Program-made: the position numbers and the translations under genes
DNA from: Anditalea andensis
GTDB taxonomy: Bacteria; Bacteroidota; Bacteroidia; Cytophagales; Cyclobacteriaceae
Assembly (NCBI RefSeq): GCF_000714815.1
Contig: NZ_JMIH01000014.1
Coordinates: 186,001 to 250,000 of the forward strand
DNA length: 64,000 nucleotides
Direction of reading: 5' to 3'
Shown here: positions 17,132-26,140 of the stretch, piece after piece
Layout: every line of letters starts with the position of its first letter
How positions within the stretch are numbered: position 1 is the first letter of the stretch
Notes under the pieces: model-generated
Seen by the model: the letters and a program-made list of their open reading frames with translations, nothing else
The model's database searches: none
Told to the model about the DNA's origin: nothing

Positions 17132-17920
17132 ATGAATATAAAAATCGCTAATCTGGCCATAACTATGCTTATTTCCTTGGCAGTGAATGCTCAGGACCGG
17201 TCTATGTTTGATAAAAATGTATTTGTAAATGAGGTAGGGGACAGCCTGCTTTACCGCATTCTGTATCCGGAATCCTATGATGAGAGCAAGCAGTACCCTC
17301 TGATCCTGTTTCTCCATGGAGCTGGAGAGAGGGGAAATGATAATGAAAAACAGCTGAATAATGGTGCTGATTTCTTTTTAGACCACATGGATACCTATCC
17401 AGCCATAGTGGTATTCCCGCAGTGCCCGGAAGAAAAGTATTGGATAGATCTAAGTATAAGAAAGGAACTTCGCGGAGAAGGTGATCCCGATTTTAGCCAG
17501 TCTATCCATTCCCCCTCAGAGGTACTTTCGGTAGTCAATGAGCTGGTAGAAGATATTATAAAAAGTAAGGCTGTAAATCTCGACCAGGTCTATATCATGG
17601 GGCTTTCCATGGGGTCTTTTGGTACATTCGAAACCCTGGCACGATGGCCAGAGAAATATGCCGCGGCTGTAGCCATTTGTGGAGGTGGAAATTTACAACT
17701 GGCAAAGAATTATGCTGACAATACCAGCTTATGGATAACCCACGGAGCCAAAGACGATGTGGTGCCTCCAATTCTCAGTAAGCGCATCTATGAGAAGCTT
17801 CATGAATTGGGCGCAGATGTAACCTATACTGAATTTGAAAACGCTAATCATAATGCCTGGGATCCGACTTTTGCTATGCCTGAGCTGCTTCCATGGTTAT
17901 TTTCAAAAATAAAAAATTAA
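17132..17920 (+). CDS. Secreted alpha/beta-hydrolase (esterase/prolyl-oligopeptidase-like)
   Basis: 262 residues: a short signal peptide (ending VNAQ), then an alpha/beta-hydrolase core. Visible parts are YPLILFLHGAGERGNDNEKQ (HGAG oxyanion segment), the nucleophile elbow GLSMGSFG (Ser159), an acidic residue at THGAKDDVVPP (Asp208 or Asp209), and His240 in ENANHNAW. This PHB-depolymerase/esterase-like type is common in PULs, where it removes acyl decorations from a glycan. It lies between the two GH144-type genes, eight bases before the second, so it is almost certainly co-expressed. It may remove substituents such as succinyl or acetyl groups from natural beta-1,2-glucans (inference). Confidence 0.8.
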   Translation: MNIKIANLAITMLISLAVNAQDRSMFDKNVFVNEVGDSLLYRILYPESYDESKQYPLILFLHGAGERGNDNEKQLNNGADFFLDHMDTYPAIVVFPQCPEEKYWIDLSIRKELRGEGDPDFSQSIHSPSEVLSVVNELVEDIIKSKAVNLDQVYIMGLSMGSFGTFETLARWPEKYAAAVAICGGGNLQLAKNYADNTSLWITHGAKDDVVPPILSKRIYEKLHELGADVTYTEFENANHNAWDPTFAMPELLPWLFSKIKN

Positions 17921-17927
17921 AAACATC

Positions 17928-19508
17928 ATGCTTAAAACCTATTTACCTATTTTGTTATTTTTATTGCCTTTCCTATCCTCATGTGAAGGTGATACTAGAG
18001 ATGAAAGTCCCCTTATTGTGAAGGGATATGACCGGCATGTGGAGCTCCGGTGGCCAAAACAAGAAGGGTATGACACCTATCGTATATCTGTATCCTCAGC
18101 AGGAAACCAATATACCGCCCGAGCTACAGTAAGCGACACGATATACATGGATTTTGTCAATGACCTAGGCAATAATCTATCCTTACGCTATAAGGTCGAA
18201 GGCCTCAACACTCAAAACCAAGCAATAGAAATAGGAGAAGCTGAAGTACAGACAAAGGATTTCAGTGAGGAAGAGCTTTTGGATATGGTGCAGTATTATA
18301 CCTTCCGTTACTTTTGGGAAGGGGCAGAACCTAATTCGGGATTGGCTAGAGAGCGGATCCATTTAGATGGTGAATATCCGCAGGATGATGCTCATATCAT
18401 TACTACCGGAGGTTCGGGATTTGGAATGTATGGTTTATTGGCAGGCATAGACAGAGGCTGGGTGACCCGTGAAGAGGGAACAGCCAGATTTGAAAAGATT
18501 GTAAACTTCCTGGGCGAAGCAGACAGGTTTTATGGCGTTTGGCCTCATTGGCTGGATGGAGAAACAGGTAAAGTGAAACCATTTGGCCAAAAGGACAACG
18601 GAGGCGATCTGGTAGAATCTGCATTTTTGATGCAGGGTTTATTGGCTGTAAGAGAATTCTATAGAGAAGGAAATGAGCGAGAAAAAGCCATAGCTGATCA
18701 GATAGATCAGCTATGGCAGGAAATGGAATGGGACTGGTACACCCAGGGTGGACAGGATGTACTTTATTGGCATTGGTCTCCTGAATACGAATGGGAAATG
18801 AATTTCCCTTTATTAGGATATGATGAAACACTCATCACCTATATCCTGGCAGCTTCATCTCCTACCCATACCGTATCTGCAGATGCATACCATAAAGGTT
18901 GGGCAAGAGAGGGTGGTATAAATACTGATAAAAATCCATATGGTCATCATCTCATGCTTAAACATAATGGTGCTGAAGAAATGGGCGGTCCTTTATTTTG
19001 GGCACATTATTCATATATCGGCTTAAATCCCAAAGGACTAAAAGATAGGTACGCTGATTATTGGGAGCATAATAAAAATCATACCCTAATCAACAGAGCA
19101 TGGTGCATAGAAAATACTGGAGGATACAAAGGATATGGCGAAGATCTTTGGGGCCTTACTGCTAGCTACTCGGTAAAAGGATACGCAGCACATAAGCCTG
19201 GCTCTGATTTGGGTGTAATCAGTCCTACCGCAGCGCTATCCAGCTATCCTTACACCCCTAAAGAATCTATGGATGTAATTAAAAATCTTTACTATAACTA
19301 TGGAGAAAAAGTATTTGGACGATATGGTTTCTATGATGCCCTGAGCCCGGAGGCCAATTGGTATCCAGAAAGATACCTGGCTATAGACCAGGGGCCTATA
19401 GTGGCGATGATAGAAAACCAACGGTCCGGATTGGGATGGAATCTGTTTATGTCAGCACCGGAAGTACAGCAGGGATTAAAAAAATTGGGTTTTCAGACTG
19501 GAAATTGA
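17928..19508 (+). CDS. GH144-type endo-beta-1,2-glucanase with fibronectin III-like domain (lipoprotein)
   Basis: 526 residues: a lipoprotein signal (LPILLFLLPFLSSCEG), a fibronectin type III-like module (VELRWPKQEGYDTYRISVSS ... LRYKVEGLN, about 35-105), then the glycoamylase-like domain. The catalytic domain shares the same blocks as the upstream paralogue: YYTFRYFWEGAEPNSGLARE, TTGGSGFGMYGLLAGIDRGW, GVWPHWLDGETG, NGGDLVESAFLMQGLLAV, WDWYTQGGQDVLYWHWSP, YLAIDQGPIVAMIENQR. The accessory domain differs from that of the first copy, so the two may act at different depths of the surface or on different chain lengths (inference). Confidence 0.85.
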   Translation: MLKTYLPILLFLLPFLSSCEGDTRDESPLIVKGYDRHVELRWPKQEGYDTYRISVSSAGNQYTARATVSDTIYMDFVNDLGNNLSLRYKVEGLNTQNQAIEIGEAEVQTKDFSEEELLDMVQYYTFRYFWEGAEPNSGLARERIHLDGEYPQDDAHIITTGGSGFGMYGLLAGIDRGWVTREEGTARFEKIVNFLGEADRFYGVWPHWLDGETGKVKPFGQKDNGGDLVESAFLMQGLLAVREFYREGNEREKAIADQIDQLWQEMEWDWYTQGGQDVLYWHWSPEYEWEMNFPLLGYDETLITYILAASSPTHTVSADAYHKGWAREGGINTDKNPYGHHLMLKHNGAEEMGGPLFWAHYSYIGLNPKGLKDRYADYWEHNKNHTLINRAWCIENTGGYKGYGEDLWGLTASYSVKGYAAHKPGSDLGVISPTAALSSYPYTPKESMDVIKNLYYNYGEKVFGRYGFYDALSPEANWYPERYLAIDQGPIVAMIENQRSGLGWNLFMSAPEVQQGLKKLGFQTGN

Positions 19509-19718
19509 TTACACCTCTGGCTCGGCATTTTCAAGGTATAAGGAAAATGAAATAGTATATAAGTCTTACAGCTATAAGTAGTGGAATATTAAAGCGTGAA
19601 GTTAAAGTTTAGTAATAGGATATAATCGCAGCTAACTACTTCGCGCATAGGTCAAAGTAAGACAAAATCAGTAGAGGGAATTGCAAAGTAGAAAATTAGA
19701 TATCAGATAAATTAAAAG

Positions 19719-22004
19719 ATGATAAAGATGAAGAAATTATGTTGTGGTATTGTCCTTTTGGCCATATGTATCATTAAGCCAGTGTGTGCACAAGATGAGT
19801 ATACCCGAAAGGCGGATTCGATCATAGCTATCATGACCCTGGAGGAAAAAATAGGCCAGCTGAATCTTCCTGCAGCAGGTGACATTACCACAGGACAGGC
19901 TGCCAGTGCCAATATTGCAGAAAAAATCAAAGCAGGCCAGGTTGGAGGATTGTTTAACTTAAAGTCTGCCGAAAAAATAAGGGATGTCCAGCGTGTAGCA
20001 GTGGAAGAAAGCAGGTTAAAAATCCCCCTACTTTTTGGTATGGATGTAATCCATGGATACGAATCAGTATTTCCTATTCCGCTGGGTATGGCCAGTAGCT
20101 GGGATATGGAATTGATTGAAAAATCTGCGAGAATAGCGGCCATAGAGGCAAGTGCAGATGGGATCAACTGGACTTTTTCTCCTATGACTGATATATCACG
20201 TGACCCCAGATGGGGGCGTGTATCGGAAGGAAACGGCGAAGACCCTTATCTGGGCTCCCAAATAGCCAAAGCGATGGTAAATGGGTACCAGGGAGATGAC
20301 CTTTCTGCTCCTAATACCATTATGGCATGTGTGAAACATTTTGCACTTTATGGAGCTCCTGAAGCTGGAAGGGATTACCATACGGTGGATATGAGCAGGC
20401 ACAGAATGTATAATGAGTATTTCCCCCCATACCAAGCGGCTATAGATGCCGGTGTGGGTACTGTGATGACGGCTTTCAATGAGGTAGACGGGATCCCTGC
20501 CAGTGCCAATAAATGGCTGATGACAGAAGTATTAAGAAATCAGTGGGGATTTGATGGCTTTGTGGTCACAGACTATACAGCCATCAATGAGATGATAGAT
20601 CATGGTATAGGTGATTTAAAGGAAGTATCTGCCCGAGCCCTCCAGGCTGGTGTGGAAATGGATATGGTCGGTGAGGGATTTTTGACTACCTTACCCCAGT
20701 CTCTGGAAGAAGGAAGGATTACCCAAAAGCAAATAGATGATGCCTGTAGGCTTATATTGGTAGCTAAATACAGATTGGGACTATTTGACAATCCATATCA
20801 ATATGCAGATCCCGAAAGATCAAAAAAAGATGTTTATTCTAATGAAAACAGAAAAGTAGCCAGGGAGATTGCTTCCCAAACATTCGTTCTGCTCAAAAAT
20901 GATGATCAGATATTGCCCTTAAAAAAACAAGGTAAAATAGCCTTGGTAGGACCTTTGGGAGACAACAAAGAAAACATGACAGGTACATGGAGTGTGGCTG
21001 CAAGAGTGGATGAAGCCATATCTTTAAGGGAAGGCCTTCAAAATGCCATTGGGAACAAAGCAGAAATCGTATACGCCCGTGGGGCCAATGTAGTAGCTGA
21101 CCCTGCTCTGGAGGCACGTATCAGCATATTCGGTAAAAATACCCACAGAGATGATAGGCCGGCAGCTGATATGATAAATGAAGCGCTGGAAATAGCTAAA
21201 GATGCTGATGTTATCATTGCCGCTATGGGTGAAGCTGCCGAGATGAGCGGTGAAGCCTCCAGTATGACTGATATAACCTTACCTGAAAACCAAAGAGATT
21301 TGTTAAAAGCCCTTCTAAAAACAGGAAAACCAGTGATAATGGTTCTCTTCACCGGACGCCCTTTGGCCCTTCAGTGGGAAGAAGATCATATGCCTGCCAT
21401 TCTAAATGTCTGGTTTGCCGGAAGTGAAGCTGGAGATGCTATAGCGGATGTCCTCTTCGGTGATATCAATCCTTCAGGTAAGCTTACCGCTACATTCCCC
21501 CGAAATGTAGGCCAAATCCCCATCTATTATAACCATAAAAATACAGGAAGGCCCCTATCCGAAGGTGAATGGTTTCAGAAATTCAGATCTAATTATCTTG
21601 ACGTACCCAATACCCCGCTCTACCCATTTGGATATGGCCTTAGCTATACCACATTTGAATATGGAGATATTAAACTCAGCCATACAGAACTTCAGGGTGA
21701 TCAAACACTGAAGGCCAGCATAGAACTGAAAAATACAGGAACATATGATGGAGCTGAAGTAGTACAGCTCTACATCAGAGATGTAGTGGCAAGTGTTACC
21801 AGGCCCGTAAAAGAACTTAAGGGATTTCAAAAAATAAATTTACAAGCAGGGGAATCCAGAACAGTGACCTTTGAGATTACGCCCAATGATCTTATGTTTT
21901 ATGATTATGATCTTGAACATGTCTGGGAACCTGGAGCGTTTGAAATCATGATCGGTGGAAATTCCGAGGAGCTGAAAACAGGTAAAGTTGACTGGAAAAA
22001 ATAG
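19719..22004 (+). CDS. GH3 family periplasmic beta-glucosidase
   Basis: 761 residues, BglX-like in layout. The signal peptide ends KPVCAQDE; starts at 19719 and 19728 are both possible. The (beta/alpha)8 domain has RDPRWGRVSEGNGEDPYLGS, KHFALYGAPEAGRDY and the nucleophile motif GFDGFVVTDYTAI (Asp of VTDY). The second domain (AAMGEAAEMSGEASSMTDIT) supplies the acid/base glutamate. A fibronectin III-like C-terminal domain (TLKASIELKNTGTYDGAEVV ... KELKGFQKI) closes it. Next to GH144-type glucanases it most likely splits sophoro-oligosaccharides to glucose, as described for a Bacteroides GH3 enzyme. It is the last gene of the operon, followed by a strong terminator. Confidence 0.93.
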   Translation: MIKMKKLCCGIVLLAICIIKPVCAQDEYTRKADSIIAIMTLEEKIGQLNLPAAGDITTGQAASANIAEKIKAGQVGGLFNLKSAEKIRDVQRVAVEESRLKIPLLFGMDVIHGYESVFPIPLGMASSWDMELIEKSARIAAIEASADGINWTFSPMTDISRDPRWGRVSEGNGEDPYLGSQIAKAMVNGYQGDDLSAPNTIMACVKHFALYGAPEAGRDYHTVDMSRHRMYNEYFPPYQAAIDAGVGTVMTAFNEVDGIPASANKWLMTEVLRNQWGFDGFVVTDYTAINEMIDHGIGDLKEVSARALQAGVEMDMVGEGFLTTLPQSLEEGRITQKQIDDACRLILVAKYRLGLFDNPYQYADPERSKKDVYSNENRKVAREIASQTFVLLKNDDQILPLKKQGKIALVGPLGDNKENMTGTWSVAARVDEAISLREGLQNAIGNKAEIVYARGANVVADPALEARISIFGKNTHRDDRPAADMINEALEIAKDADVIIAAMGEAAEMSGEASSMTDITLPENQRDLLKALLKTGKPVIMVLFTGRPLALQWEEDHMPAILNVWFAGSEAGDAIADVLFGDINPSGKLTATFPRNVGQIPIYYNHKNTGRPLSEGEWFQKFRSNYLDVPNTPLYPFGYGLSYTTFEYGDIKLSHTELQGDQTLKASIELKNTGTYDGAEVVQLYIRDVVASVTRPVKELKGFQKINLQAGESRTVTFEITPNDLMFYDYDLEHVWEPGAFEIMIGGNSEELKTGKVDWKK

Positions 22005-22069
22005 ATAGGCTATAAATCTCCTGCCCATTTATTCTTTTTTTTGCAGTGATAATTTAATTCTCTGGATAG

Positions 22070-22115
22070 GTAATAACCCACTTAATATGAATTGAGTGGG
22101 TTATTACATTTTTTT
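22070..22115 (+). terminator. Rho-independent terminator of the GH144/GH3 PUL
   Basis: A perfect 13-bp stem, GTAATAACCCACT (22070-22082) with AGTGGGTTATTAC (22095-22107), a 12-base loop and a run of seven T from 22109. It lies 66 bases after the GH3 stop codon. Confidence 0.85.
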
Positions 22116-22269
22116 ACCCCTATGTGGGTTAAGGATCAATCCATCTTTACTCATAAGCTGTTGATTTGTAAGCACAAAAAAATACACTTTACCACATGCC
22201 GCTTATTTTGTTGATAAAAAAGAATCAATTAAGAAAAAATTCGGTTTAGTATAGCGTTAAATAAAAACT

Positions 22270-23058
22270 ATGAATCCACATATTGATAAGATCTTGGCTG
22301 AAATAAAGCCTTATAGAAGTAGCCTTCTGTCTCATCCGCTTTATAATGAATTGAAAGATTTAAATAATTTTCGGCTTTTCATGGAGCATCATGTATTTGC
22401 AGTTTGGGACTTTATGACCCTATTGAAAGCCTTACAGATCAAGCTTACCGGAATGAGTCTACCATGGACACCCGCTAAAGAACCTATGGTAGCCAGGCTT
22501 ATCAATGACATCGTCCTGGCTGAAGAAAGTGATGAAGATGGCAAAGGCGGATACTGTAGCCACTTTGAGCTATACCTTAGGGCTATGAAAGAAGCGGGAT
22601 CAGATACTACTTTGATAGATAACTTAATAGAAAAAGTCTCTACGACAGGTAACTTTTCATCCGCTATAGCCTCTATAGAATTACCCAGTAACATTACGCA
22701 TTTTTTATGGGAAAATTACCGTGTAGTAGAAGAGGGGAAACCACATGAAATAGCGGCCTCTTTTACTTTAGGGAGGGAAGATCTTATACCTGATCTATTT
22801 AGGCAGCTGGTAAATGATCATATTAAAACCAAGCCGGAGGAATTAGATACCCTGGCCTATTATTTTGACAGGCATATCCATTTAGATGAAGATCATCATG
22901 GACCATTGGCTATGAAAATGTTAGTACACCTCTGCGGTGATGATGAAACAAGGTGGGAAGAAACAAAATCAGCCGCTATACATGCCCTGGAAGCAAGGAA
23001 AGTTCTATGGGATGGGATCTATGATGCTGTATTGGAAAATGCAAATAGCCAAAACTAG
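22270..23058 (+). CDS. DUF3050 family protein (heme-oxygenase-like fold)
   Basis: 262 residues, soluble, no signal peptide. Sequence blocks match DUF3050: a start with MNPHIDKILAEIKPYRSSLL, then FRLFMEHHVFAVWDFMTLLK, ESDEDGKGGYCSHFELYLRA and YYFDRHIHLDEDHHGPLAMK. The all-helical pattern with several conserved His, Asp and Glu in ExxH-like settings fits the heme-oxygenase-like fold, some members of which bind two iron ions. Whether this one is an oxygenase is not known; the metal reading is my inference. It is separated from the PUL by a terminator and stands alone. Confidence 0.75.
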   Translation: MNPHIDKILAEIKPYRSSLLSHPLYNELKDLNNFRLFMEHHVFAVWDFMTLLKALQIKLTGMSLPWTPAKEPMVARLINDIVLAEESDEDGKGGYCSHFELYLRAMKEAGSDTTLIDNLIEKVSTTGNFSSAIASIELPSNITHFLWENYRVVEEGKPHEIAASFTLGREDLIPDLFRQLVNDHIKTKPEELDTLAYYFDRHIHLDEDHHGPLAMKMLVHLCGDDETRWEETKSAAIHALEARKVLWDGIYDAVLENANSQN

Positions 23059-23173
23059 AATGAATGCTATATTATTCCAAGTCTGGATGCATTCATCCTA
23101 TTCTTTATAAACCCTTTTTTACGAATGAAAGTATAGTTTGTATAGCTACTTGAATACTTCGATATTACCTCAT

Positions 23174-24355
23174 ATGAATTACATATCAAAACTTATTATT
23201 CTCTTTAGTTTACTGCCATGTTTAGTCCAAGGTCAGGAATATAATTACCTTGAAATGAACGTACCTGAGTTTGAACTTCCAGATTTATTTACAGATCTTA
23301 AAGGGAATGAGATTAAAACTGTAAAAGATTGGGAATCGATCCGTAGACCTGAAATCATGAAGCTCTTAGGCGACCAGGTGTATGGGCATGTTCGGGATTA
23401 TGATGAAATATCCTTTTATTTAGAAGATAAAGAAAAAAATCCATTACCTGAAAAAGCTACCTTTAAACAGATAGCCATTACCGTAAGACAGGACAGTAGA
23501 CAATATACCTTTCATCTGGATTTATTCATCCCTAATACCGATACAGGTCCTTATCCCGTTTTCCTGATGATCACCCACCGTAACAAAGGTAGAATAGAAA
23601 ACGAATATGATCTGGGTTCATGGCCTGTAGAGACAGTGATCGATGCAGGTTATGCCATGGCAGCATTTCATGTATCAGAAGTCACCCCTGATAACAGATC
23701 GTTATATCAAGAAGGAATACTGAAACAGCTATATCCCGACGAGCTAGAAAAAAGCAATGGCATGAGAGCACTTTCTTCCTGGGCCTGGGGCGCTATGAGG
23801 GTTATGGATTATTTTGAACAGGATGAAGACATAGATGCCAATAGAAGTGCTGTAGTAGGCCACTCTCGAGCTGGTAAAGCTGCACTTTGGACGGGAGCCA
23901 ATGATCCCCGCTGGGCCATCACCATATCCAATCAATCCGGGGCAGGTGGGGCAGCGCTATCTAAAAGAAAATTTGGAGAAACCGTCAAAAAACTTAACTC
24001 CTCTTTCCCTCATTGGTTTACCGATAACTTTAATGCCTATTCAGATAAAGAGGAAAACCTGCCTTTAGACCAGCATTTTCTGATAGGTGCCATAGCGCCA
24101 CGCGCCGTTTATGTAGGTAGTGCCAAGCTGGACCAATGGTCCGATCCGAAAGGAGAATTTTTAGGATTAAAGCTAGGTACAGAGGTACATTCAAAAATAT
24201 ATAAGCAGGATATAGCCTTATCTGAAGATTTTATATCCGTCACTACTCCTGAAATACATAAACATGCCGGCTATCACCTCCGTATGGGCAAACATTCCTT
24301 TACCACTTACGATTGGGAGCGGTTTATAGAATTTGCCGATAAGCAGTTTAAATGA
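23174..24355 (+). CDS. CE15-type glucuronoyl esterase / secreted alpha-beta hydrolase
   Basis: Start at MNYISKLIILFSLLPCLVQG, which gives a signal peptide; an ATG 12 codons upstream is less likely. The mature part carries the CE15 pattern: the nucleophile elbow GHSRAGKAALWTGA, the block SNQSGAGGAALSKRKFGETV, HFLIGAIAPRAVYVGSAKLD and a terminal HKHAGYHLRMGKH supplying the histidine. CE15 enzymes cut ester bonds between glucuronic acid of xylan and lignin. At about 393 residues it has normal length. In marine and gut Bacteroidota many homologues of this family act on other uronate esters, so the substrate is uncertain. Confidence 0.82.
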   Translation: MNYISKLIILFSLLPCLVQGQEYNYLEMNVPEFELPDLFTDLKGNEIKTVKDWESIRRPEIMKLLGDQVYGHVRDYDEISFYLEDKEKNPLPEKATFKQIAITVRQDSRQYTFHLDLFIPNTDTGPYPVFLMITHRNKGRIENEYDLGSWPVETVIDAGYAMAAFHVSEVTPDNRSLYQEGILKQLYPDELEKSNGMRALSSWAWGAMRVMDYFEQDEDIDANRSAVVGHSRAGKAALWTGANDPRWAITISNQSGAGGAALSKRKFGETVKKLNSSFPHWFTDNFNAYSDKEENLPLDQHFLIGAIAPRAVYVGSAKLDQWSDPKGEFLGLKLGTEVHSKIYKQDIALSEDFISVTTPEIHKHAGYHLRMGKHSFTTYDWERFIEFADKQFK

Positions 24356-24559
24356 ATTATTTGCTATCATTAAGTATCAAGAAAATAAAGGCGACGTACT
24401 ATTTTCTTTGCCAATTAAAAAGATCCTTCCATCTACAGAGGGCCTATATCCCTCTGAGTTAGCGAATAAAAATATTTGCAGGTAAGAGCGATATAATGAA
24501 AAACACCAGCCATTAATACTTGTATTTTTAATCACTGAATTCCATTATATCACATCACC
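24356..24559. other. Convergent intergenic region with a GC-rich hairpin
   Basis: Between the esterase gene (plus) and glpK (minus). It contains CAGAGGG/CCCTCTG (24436-24456, loop of seven bases), but no T-run on either side, so it is not a clear terminator. No gene was seen. Confidence 0.35.
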
Positions 24560-26056
24560 TTATAGCCAGCTCCTACTCCGCTGCACTGCCTGATGCCAAT
24601 ATTTCAAATATTTAATCACTTTATCCGAATCCATATTTGGAGTAAAGACTGTCCCTTCCTCCACTAATACTTCCAACTCAGAGGTATCTTTCCAATAGCC
24701 TATAGCGAGCCCGGCCATAAAGGCTGCTCCAAGTGCAGGGGTCTCTAAAAATCTAGGTCTGGTCACTATACAATTTAAAATATCGGTTTGAAACTGCATC
24801 AGAAAATTGTTTTCGGTAGCGCCACCATCTACTTTAAGCCCTTTGGTCTTTTGCCCACTGTCTTTTTCCATGGCCTTAAGGACATCATACACCTGGTAGG
24901 TAATCGATTCTAAAGCCGCACGTGAAAAATGCGCAGCAGTAGTGCCTCTGCTGATTCCAAAAAATGCTCCCCTTGCTTCCTGATCCCAGTATGGAGCTCC
25001 TAATCCCGTAAGTGCAGGGACAAAATACACTCCTCCGTTGTCCGGTAGATCCATAGCCAATCGCTCGGTTTCTCCTGCATGATCAATTATTTTCAGTCCA
25101 TCCCTTAGCCACTGTACGGCTGCCCCACCTATAAATACACTCCCTTCCAGAGCAAATATAGTTTCTTCTTTGATTTTCCAGGCAATGGTCGTCAGCAACT
25201 CATTTTTTGATTTAATAGGGGTTTTACCCGTATTCATCACCAGAAAGCACCCCGTCCCATAGGTAGTTTTCGCCATACCCTTTTCCAAACATAACTGTCC
25301 AAAAAGTGCTGCATGCTGATCACCAGCCGCAGCTGCTATAGGGATACTTGCAGAAAAGATTTTACCGGAAGTAGTTCCGAAGATTTCACTATTGGACTTC
25401 ACTTCTGGAAGGATACTCTGCGGTATATCAAAAAGGCGTAACAACTCATCATCCCAAGTCTGATCATGAATATTATAAAGCATGGTTCGGCTGGCATTTG
25501 TGATGTCAGTGCAATGCTTAGCTCCATTTGTCATTTTCCAGATCAACCATGCATCCACTGTACCAAAACAAACCCCTCCCCTATCAGCTTTTTCACGCAC
25601 TCCTTCTATATTATCAAAGATCCATTTAATCTTGCTTGCCGAAAAATAGGCATCTATGACCAGACCTGTCTTGCTATTGATGGTGTTAAAATATCCCTTT
25701 GCTTTTAAATCATCACAATATGCTGAGGTCCTCCGATCCTGCCATACGATAGCATTATATAAAGGCAAACCGGTTTGTCTGTCCCACATTACAGTAGTTT
25801 CCCTTTGGTTGGCTATTCCTATAGCTGCTACTTGATCTATTGCAATATTAGCTTTTGTGATGGCTTCAGTAGCGACAGATGCTTGGCTGGTCCATATCTC
25901 TATAGGATCATGTTCTACCCAGCCCGGTTGGGGATATATCTGAGAAATGTCTTTTTGGGCTTTAGAAAGAACCTGACCCTGATGATTAAACAATATAGCT
26001 CTGGAACTAGTCGTGCCTTGGTCTAAAGATAAAATATATCGGTCTGTTAGTTTCAT
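24560..26056 (-). CDS. glpK: Glycerol kinase
   Basis: Phosphorylates glycerol to sn-glycerol 3-phosphate with ATP in the cytoplasm. 498 residues, the standard FGGY-kinase length. Motifs: the N-terminal phosphate loop LDQGTTSSRAILFNHQG, QRETTVMWDRQTGLPLYNAI, ITNASRTMLYNIHDQTWDDE, and in the second domain AKTTYGTGCFLVMNTG and GLKVDGGATENNFLMQFQTD. It lies 84 bases downstream of glpD on the same strand; together they channel glycerol into glycolysis as dihydroxyacetone phosphate. No glycerol facilitator gene (glpF) lies in the window. Confidence 0.97.
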   Translation of the reverse strand: MKLTDRYILSLDQGTTSSRAILFNHQGQVLSKAQKDISQIYPQPGWVEHDPIEIWTSQASVATEAITKANIAIDQVAAIGIANQRETTVMWDRQTGLPLYNAIVWQDRRTSAYCDDLKAKGYFNTINSKTGLVIDAYFSASKIKWIFDNIEGVREKADRGGVCFGTVDAWLIWKMTNGAKHCTDITNASRTMLYNIHDQTWDDELLRLFDIPQSILPEVKSNSEIFGTTSGKIFSASIPIAAAAGDQHAALFGQLCLEKGMAKTTYGTGCFLVMNTGKTPIKSKNELLTTIAWKIKEETIFALEGSVFIGGAAVQWLRDGLKIIDHAGETERLAMDLPDNGGVYFVPALTGLGAPYWDQEARGAFFGISRGTTAAHFSRAALESITYQVYDVLKAMEKDSGQKTKGLKVDGGATENNFLMQFQTDILNCIVTRPRFLETPALGAAFMAGLAIGYWKDTSELEVLVEEGTVFTPNMDSDKVIKYLKYWHQAVQRSRSWL

Positions 26057-26140
26057 ATCCCGGTAATTGATATAATTGCTTTGTACGCATGGATTAATAT
26101 GATAAAAAAACGATCAGAAAAAGCTTTTTAATACACCCCT

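Noticed and set aside
24436-24456. Hairpin between the CE15 gene and glpK as a bidirectional terminator
   Set aside because: The stem is good, but no T-run follows on either strand.
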